Shown: one piece after another, positions 6,606 through 9,440 of the stretch
Position numbering within the stretch: the stretch's first letter is position 1
Layout: every line of letters begins with the position of its first letter
NCBI GenBank assembly: GCA_027014185.1
Contig: JALWEK010000213.1
Coordinates: forward strand, 1-9,440
Reading direction: 5' to 3'
Length of the DNA: 9,440 nucleotides
Source: Aquificaceae bacterium
GTDB taxonomy: Bacteria > Aquificota > Aquificia > Aquificales > Aquificaceae
Notes under the pieces: model-generated
The model's database searches: none
What the model was told of the DNA's origin: nothing
Seen by the model: only the letters and a program-made list of their open reading frames with translations
Program-made: the position numbers and the translations under genes

Positions 6606-7677
6606 GCTTGAGCATAGCGACCGAGATTATCGCCAGCAGAACTGAGACTATCCACATCCTAACGACGATCTTCGGTTCGGGAAGCCCGGAGAGCTCCAGG
6701 TGGTGATGGAAGGGTGCCCTCTTGAAGAGCCTTTTCCCTTTGGTAGCTCTGAAGTAGATTATCTGGAGTATAACGGTTATGGTCTCAAACACGAAGACGC
6801 CCCCGGCGATGGCCAGCAGAAACTCGGACTTGGTGAGGATAGATACTGTTCCAAGGGCCGCCCCGAGGCCGAGAGCACCCACGTCTCCCATGAACATCTG
6901 TGCTGGGAAGGCGTTGAACCAGAGAAAGCCAAGACCGGCTCCTACTATCGCAAAGCAGAATACGGTTATCTCCCCAGCGTACGGAACGTAGGGTATCCCC
7001 AGGTAACTCGATATCTTGGAGTGGCCGACGGCGTACGCTATCACCCCGAAGGCGGTTGCCGTGGTCATCGAAGGCCCGATGGCGAGGCCGTCCAGGCCGT
7101 CGGTGAGGTTGACCGCGTTGGCGGCTCCAACTATAACGAAGGTAGCGAACGGAATGTAGAGCCGTCCGAGGTCCAGGGTAAGCTCCTTGAAGAAGGGGAA
7201 GTAGAGTCTGGTCTCGAGACCTACCCAGTAAAAGATCAGGTAGGAGGTAATCAGGGCAAAGAGTATCTGGAGAAAGAGCTTTGACTTTATAGATAGCCCC
7301 TTCTTGTTCCTGAGCTTGAGCCAGTCGTCGAGAAGACCCACGAGGGCAAAAGAGAGAGTGGCGAAGACGAGAACCCATGTGTACCTCACATCTATCCTCA
7401 TAAGCAACAGGGTGGATAGGAGTATCACGGTCACTATAACCACGCCGCCCATAGTGGGCGTGTACTTCTTGTTCTCGTGATGCTCGGGTGTGTACTCTCT
7501 AACGTAACCCCCCAGGAACTTCTGAAGCCTCGACACCCTCTCCATGAAGGTAGGCGAGAGAAGGAGGGTTATGAAGAAGGCTATCAGTACGGCGGTGAAG
7601 GACCTGAAGGTTATGTACTTGAATACGTTAAATAGGAAAAAGTAGTCCTTTAAGATCAGGGCCAGGTGGTAAACCAT
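6598..7677 (-). CDS. mraY: Phospho-N-acetylmuramoyl-pentapeptide transferase MraY
   Basis: MraY makes lipid I by moving phospho-MurNAc-pentapeptide from UDP to undecaprenyl phosphate at the inner face of the membrane, the first membrane step of peptidoglycan synthesis. The protein has 359 residues and about ten membrane segments. Diagnostic sequences are KYTPTMGG (71-78), LVGLLDDW (112-119, D117 and D118), [13 protein letters not shown] (187-199), [18 protein letters not shown] (250-267, D265) and the HHH loop (324-326). Length and numbering agree with what I recall for the A. aeolicus enzyme. The start is 3 bases after the methyltransferase stop; CAGGTG (7685-7690), 7 bases upstream, is the likely ribosome binding site. 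The usual mur/dcw cluster neighbours are absent. Confidence 0.97.
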   Translation of the reverse strand: MVYHLALILKDYFFLFNVFKYITFRSFTAVLIAFFITLLLSPTFMERVSRLQKFLGGYVREYTPEHHENKKYTPTMGGVVIVTVILLSTLLLMRIDVRYTWVLVFATLSFALVGLLDDWLKLRNKKGLSIKSKLFLQILFALITSYLIFYWVGLETRLYFPFFKELTLDLGRLYIPFATFVIVGAANAVNLTDGLDGLAIGPSMTTATAFGVIAYAVGHSKISSYLGIPYVPYAGEITVFCFAIVGAGLGFLWFNAFPAQMFMGDVGALGLGAALGTVSILTKSEFLLAIAGGVFVFETITVILQIIYFRATKGKRLFKRAPFHHHLELSGLPEPKIVVRMWIVSVLLAIISVAMLKLR

Positions 7678-7680
7678 ACC

Positions 7681-8253
7681 TCAGCACCTGTTTCTGCTAA
7701 AGAGCCTGTCGAGGATAATGGCCGCCGCGTTCCTCACCGAGAGGTGGTTCCAATCCCCTGCCCCGTAGATGGGCTCGAGTATGTAGTCGAAGGTCCGCAT
7801 CATGTCCGGAGGAATGCCGTAACCAGTTCCAAAGATTATCAGGTAATCCCTCTCTCTCCTCTCTATCTCCTCGCTGAGCTCCCTATACCCTATAGTGTTA
7901 GGGTACTTCCTCGCATCCGTTCCCACGAGCACCGGCCTTCTTCCCCTCTCCTTTTCCAGCTCTTCTACCACCTCGTCGAGGGTATATTTTAAACGGACGA
8001 GCTGAACTATCTCGAACCTGGTCGGGTTCGCCTTCCTTCCTTCTTCCGAAAGCCAGTAGTTTATCTGCCTCTCGATCACGAGCCTCTGGGCGTCTATCGG
8101 CTGAACTATGTAGAACCTGTTTACCTCGTAAGCTCTGGCGGGGCGCGCTATGTCGTGGAGGTCCATGGTGGTGAAGGAGGTGACTATTATCCTCCCATCC
8201 CTGTCCATAGCTGGGTAGTGGAGCAGGGCTATGAAGACGTTGTCGTTCTTCAT
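7681..8253 (-). CDS. SPOUT-class RNA methyltransferase, TM1570/Methyltrn_RNA_4 type
   Basis: This is a predicted S-adenosylmethionine-dependent RNA methyltransferase with an alpha/beta knot. It resembles the family of Thermotoga maritima TM1570, which is found alone or fused to TrmD in some bacteria. The start is placed at ATG 8253 (190 residues) because family-like sequence begins at VFIALLHYPAMDRDG (6-20). Other matches are SFTTMDLHDIARPAR (26-40), the knot loop FGTGYGIPP (141-149) and LEPIYGAGDWNHLSVRNAA (159-177), which ends in the expected SAM-binding and dimer region. The target nucleotide of this family is not known to me. The gene lies 10 bases behind tRNA-Lys with no Shine-Dalgarno, so its mRNA 5' end may be produced by tRNA 3' processing. 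It ends 3 bases before mraY. Confidence 0.88.
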   Translation of the reverse strand: MKNDNVFIALLHYPAMDRDGRIIVTSFTTMDLHDIARPARAYEVNRFYIVQPIDAQRLVIERQINYWLSEEGRKANPTRFEIVQLVRLKYTLDEVVEELEKERGRRPVLVGTDARKYPNTIGYRELSEEIERRERDYLIIFGTGYGIPPDMMRTFDYILEPIYGAGDWNHLSVRNAAAIILDRLFSRNRC

Positions 8254-8263
8254 GGAGATAAAA

Positions 8264-8336
8264 TGAGCCGGCCGGGGATCGAACCCGGGACCCACGGCTT
8301 AAAAGGCCGTTGCTCTACCGACTGAGCTACCGGCTC
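8264..8336 (-). tRNA. tRNA-Lys(UUU)
   Basis: The minus strand folds into a complete cloverleaf of 73 bases. The acceptor GAGCCGG pairs with CCGGCTC, the D arm is GCTC/GAGC, the anticodon stem ACGGC/GCCGT closes loop CTTTTAA with anticodon TTT, and the T arm is CCGGG-TTCGATC-CCCGG. The discriminator base is A. The CCA end is not encoded (TTT follows), so CCA must be added after transcription. It lies 13 bases behind tRNA-Ala and 10 bases ahead of the methyltransferase start codon. Confidence 0.97.
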
Positions 8337-8345
8337 TCAGTGCAG

Positions 8346-8434
8346 CTCCTGGTGGAGCCGACGGGACTTGAACCCGTGACCTCCGACATGCCATATCGGC
8401 GCTCTCCCAACTGAGCTACGGCCCCTACCAGGAG
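8346..8434 (-). repeat. 8-bp inverted repeat extending the tRNA-Ala acceptor stem
   Basis: CTCCTGGT (plus 8346-8353) and ACCAGGAG (plus 8427-8434) are perfect inverse complements bracketing tRNA-Ala. In the precursor RNA the 5' leader would pair with the discriminator base, the CCA and four trailing bases, leaving one unpaired A at position -1 next to the mature 5' end. Confidence 0.6.
8350..8425 (-). tRNA. tRNA-Ala(GGC), CCA encoded
   Basis: The minus strand folds into a full cloverleaf of 76 bases with an encoded CCA. The acceptor GGGGCCG pairs with CGGCTCC and includes the G3:U70 wobble pair that identifies alanine tRNAs. The anticodon loop ATGGCAT carries GGC, and the T arm is ACGGG-TTCAAGT-CCCGT. 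The flanks extend the acceptor stem: CTCCTGGT just upstream is complementary to ACCAGGAG, which comprises the discriminator, CCA and four following bases. It starts 17 bases after the stop of the 52-residue gene. Confidence 0.97.
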
Positions 8435-8442
8435 GATAAATT

Positions 8443-8601
8443 TTACATCAACCTCTCCCTTCTTTCAAGCTGACGCCTCTTCTCCCTTAACTTCGGGAGA
8501 AGCACCCTTATCCGGAAGAACTCCCTTCTCCTGAGCCTCTCCTGGGCGAGCCTTCTGATAGCCTCCTCTCTCATCCTCTCCATGAGGTTCTTAACCGACA
8601 T
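8443..8601 (-). CDS. 52-residue arginine-rich small protein, unknown function
   Basis: This short gene encodes 52 residues starting MSVKNLMERMREEAIRRL and ending RERLM. It has 16 Arg, 3 Lys, 8 Glu and no Asp, Cys or Trp, giving a net charge near +11. Apart from one Pro (36) it looks like continuous charged helix. There is no signal peptide or membrane segment. The reading frame is supported by a good Shine-Dalgarno, GAGGTG (8607-8612), 5 bases before the ATG, by operon placement behind the zinc-ribbon gene, and by codon use like the neighbours. Its stop lies 17 bases before tRNA-Ala on the same strand. An RNA-binding role is a guess from charge and context only. I do not recognise a family. 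Confidence 0.7.
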   Translation of the reverse strand: MSVKNLMERMREEAIRRLAQERLRRREFFRIRVLLPKLREKRRQLERRERLM

Positions 8602-8606
8602 CTTCC

Positions 8607-8612
8607 CACCTC
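8607..8612 (-). promoter_or_regulatory. Shine-Dalgarno of the 52-residue gene
   Basis: GAGGTG on the minus strand lies 5 bases before the ATG at 8601. It is one of the clearest ribosome binding sites in the minus-strand operon and the main reason to accept this small gene. Confidence 0.65.
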
Positions 8613-8614
8613 TC

Positions 8615-8644
8615 GAGGTATTAATCTATGAGGGATAGATCCTC
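8615..8644. repeat. Imperfect hairpin between two minus-strand genes
   Basis: ATCTAT (8624-8629) and ATAGAT (8635-8640) flank a five-base loop. An outer GAGG/CCTC pair (8615-8618 and 8641-8644) can extend the stem across a one-sided bulge. It fills most of the 52-base gap between the zinc-ribbon gene and the arginine-rich gene. It lacks a T tract, so it could be an mRNA processing or stability element rather than a terminator. Confidence 0.35.
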
Positions 8645-8653
8645 GGGGCAAGC

Positions 8654-9028
8654 TCAGGTTTCGCACTCGTCCGCTTCAGAGGCGAACTTGTAGTGACAGT
8701 GAGGACAGACCCTAGCCTTCCGGTACGCCTCCTCACAGCACATAGGACATCTCTTCTTACCTTTCAGAAGGAGAACAACGTTCAGGTTGAAAACGTTCTT
8801 GACGACGAGTATCACCACAAACACACTCAGAACGACGAGCCAGGCCTTGAGGGCCACCACCGGATCCTGGTTCTTGAGCCAGAAGTAGGTTGCCCCAACC
8901 GACGATATCCAGAAGGATAGCCTTCTCTCCACGAATATATTGGCTATCACAAAGAGCACGGCTACCCAGATAAAGAACTGGACTATGGGTTCGTTCAGTA
9001 GGGATAGCACGCTCTGGAGCGCTTCCAT
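8654..9028 (-). CDS. Membrane protein with C-terminal zinc ribbon, unknown function
   Basis: The 124-residue protein has hydrophobic segments at about 13-33 and 59-80, and possibly a shorter one at 39-52. A basic stretch (KGKKR, 89-93) is followed by a cytoplasmic-looking C-terminal domain with two CxxC pairs, CPMC (94-97) and CPHC (108-111), followed by HYKF. The ten-residue spacing and the sequence CEEAYRKARVCPHC resemble small treble-clef or zinc-ribbon domains that bind one Zn2+. C98 is an extra cysteine. The ATG at 9028 follows the previous stop by one base and has no clear Shine-Dalgarno, so translation is probably coupled. No enzyme motif is seen. The fold of the tail is fairly certain, the function unknown. 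Confidence 0.8.
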   Translation of the reverse strand: MEALQSVLSLLNEPIVQFFIWVAVLFVIANIFVERRLSFWISSVGATYFWLKNQDPVVALKAWLVVLSVFVVILVVKNVFNLNVVLLLKGKKRCPMCCEEAYRKARVCPHCHYKFASEADECET

Positions 9029-9029
9029 T

Positions 9030-9287
9030 CTAATATCTTACAATCAGAAAGGCCCTTAAAAAGGTATGAAGGAACCTCCCGATCAGGTTACCCACCAGGA
9101 AAGTGAGGAAAGCTTCAGCACCCCATATCTTCGCGACGAGAAGAGCAGCAACTCCCAGCAGAGAGAACCTGAAAAGGAAAGAGTGAAAGGGTCTGGACCT
9201 GGGGAACTTGAGCGACTGTCTGTAGATGTGCTCGTTGTACAGGATGCCTGAGACAAAACCTACGAGGAATGAAAGGAGAAGATCCAC
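9030..9287 (-). CDS. Small 85-residue membrane protein, unknown function
   Basis: The protein begins with GTG at 9287 and has three likely membrane segments, at about 3-17, 38-53 and 57-72, with basic loops (RQSLKFPRSR, 23-32). R40 and R71 sit at or in hydrophobic segments, which loosely recalls small ATPase-associated proteins such as AtpR or AtpI. The resemblance is weak, and no ATPase genes are present. It appears to be the first gene of the minus-strand operon: the only upstream space is the 20-base divergent gap, and there is no Shine-Dalgarno before the GTG. It ends one base before the zinc-ribbon gene. Confidence 0.7.
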   Translation of the reverse strand: MDLLLSFLVGFVSGILYNEHIYRQSLKFPRSRPFHSFLFRFSLLGVAALLVAKIWGAEAFLTFLVGNLIGRFLHTFLRAFLIVRY

Positions 9288-9307
9288 CGTCTTATAATTT
9301 TAAACGG
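9288..9307. promoter_or_regulatory. 20-base divergent promoter region
   Basis: TATAAT (9293-9298, plus) lies 15 bases before the ATG at 9308. TAAAAT (minus, 9302 to 9297) lies 15 bases before the GTG at 9287. The two hexamers overlap, and any -35 boxes would lie inside the opposite coding regions. Neither start codon has a Shine-Dalgarno, so both transcripts would be leaderless or nearly so. Confidence 0.5.
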
Positions 9308-9440
9308 ATGGCGAACGTCCTAACGGTCCTGAGGATACTTCTCGCGCTGCCCACCGCCTTGGCAATAGTGAGCGATCAGCTTCACATAGCTCTCGCCCTC
9401 GTTGGGCTGGGCGCCCTCACGGATCTCCTGGACGGTAGTC
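9308..9440 (+). CDS. Second CDP-alcohol phosphatidyltransferase, 5' part
   Basis: The gene runs off the right edge after 44 codons. The N-terminus, MANVLTVLRILLALPTALA, and the start of the catalytic motif, TDLLDG (38-43, giving D-x2-DG), mark the same family as the protein encoded at 3936-4493. It probably makes phosphatidylglycerophosphate or another phospholipid headgroup from CDP-diacylglycerol in the membrane. The two may be PgsA paralogues or may use different alcohols; the visible part cannot decide. It is divergent from the minus-strand operon and has a TATAAT 15 bases before the ATG but no Shine-Dalgarno. Confidence 0.85.
   Translation, partial: MANVLTVLRILLALPTALAIVSDQLHIALALVGLGALTDLLDGS

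Noticed and set aside
6700..7378. Long open frames on both strands over mraY, including one of 194 codons on plus and one of 197 on minus
   Set aside because: They are out-of-frame shadows of mraY, low in hydrophobic order and rich in Arg, Gly or Pro without any family motif.
8258..8264. TTTT after tRNA-Lys as a transcription terminator
   Set aside because: Only four T residues are present, and the methyltransferase gene starts 10 bases downstream with no other evident promoter.
8254..8295. N-terminal extension of the methyltransferase reading frame to an ATG at 8295
   Set aside because: The extension lies inside tRNA-Lys and adds a proline-rich stretch unlike the family; the family-like sequence begins right after the ATG at 8253.

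Overview
The window looks like a chromosomal housekeeping region of a thermophilic bacterium of the Aquificales, most likely the Aquificaceae. The evidence is threefold. MraY has the same length (359 residues) and the same catalytic numbering (D117, D118, D265) that I recall for Aquifex aeolicus MraY. The MutL fragment has the compact C-terminal domain known from A. aeolicus. Codon use is rich in AGG/AGA for Arg and ATA for Ile, as in hyperthermophiles. The DNA is richer in G+C by eye than A. aeolicus, so a higher-GC relative such as Hydrogenivirga is possible. The lineage is an inference; no database was searched.

Left part, plus strand (1-6605). The 3' part of mutL is followed by a 200-base spacer. 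The spacer holds a candidate promoter and, on the opposite strand, a start-less open frame that may be a gene remnant. Then comes a tight seven-gene run: gatC, recA, a pilT-like ATPase gene, cmk, a pgsA-like gene, recJ and a DUF2227-type membrane protein gene. Gaps are 5 and 12 bases; the other junctions overlap by 4 to 32 bases, so one transcript is likely. The run mixes DNA repair and recombination (RecA, RecJ, with MutL upstream), type IV pilus retraction, tRNA charging (GatC), pyrimidine nucleotide supply (Cmk) and phospholipid synthesis.

Right part, minus strand (9287 down to 6598). This run holds an 85-residue membrane protein, a 124-residue membrane protein with a C-terminal zinc ribbon, a 52-residue arginine-rich protein, tRNA-Ala(GGC), tRNA-Lys(UUU), a SPOUT RNA methyltransferase of the TM1570 type, and mraY. 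Spacings are short, and the two tRNAs sit between protein genes, so a mixed mRNA/tRNA precursor is likely. The run converges on the plus-strand operon, and mraY and the DUF2227 gene overlap by 8 bases at their 3' ends.

Right edge. A second CDP-alcohol phosphatidyltransferase gene starts on the plus strand at 9308 and runs off the window. It diverges from the minus-strand operon across only 20 bases, which contain -10-like hexamers in both directions.

There is no CRISPR array, insertion sequence, prophage or obvious defence system. The points most worth a second look are the 20-base divergent promoter and the repeated leaderless-style start pattern, the extended stem around tRNA-Ala, the methyltransferase placed directly behind two tRNAs, the arginine-rich small protein, the diverged PilT motif and the minimal MutL.
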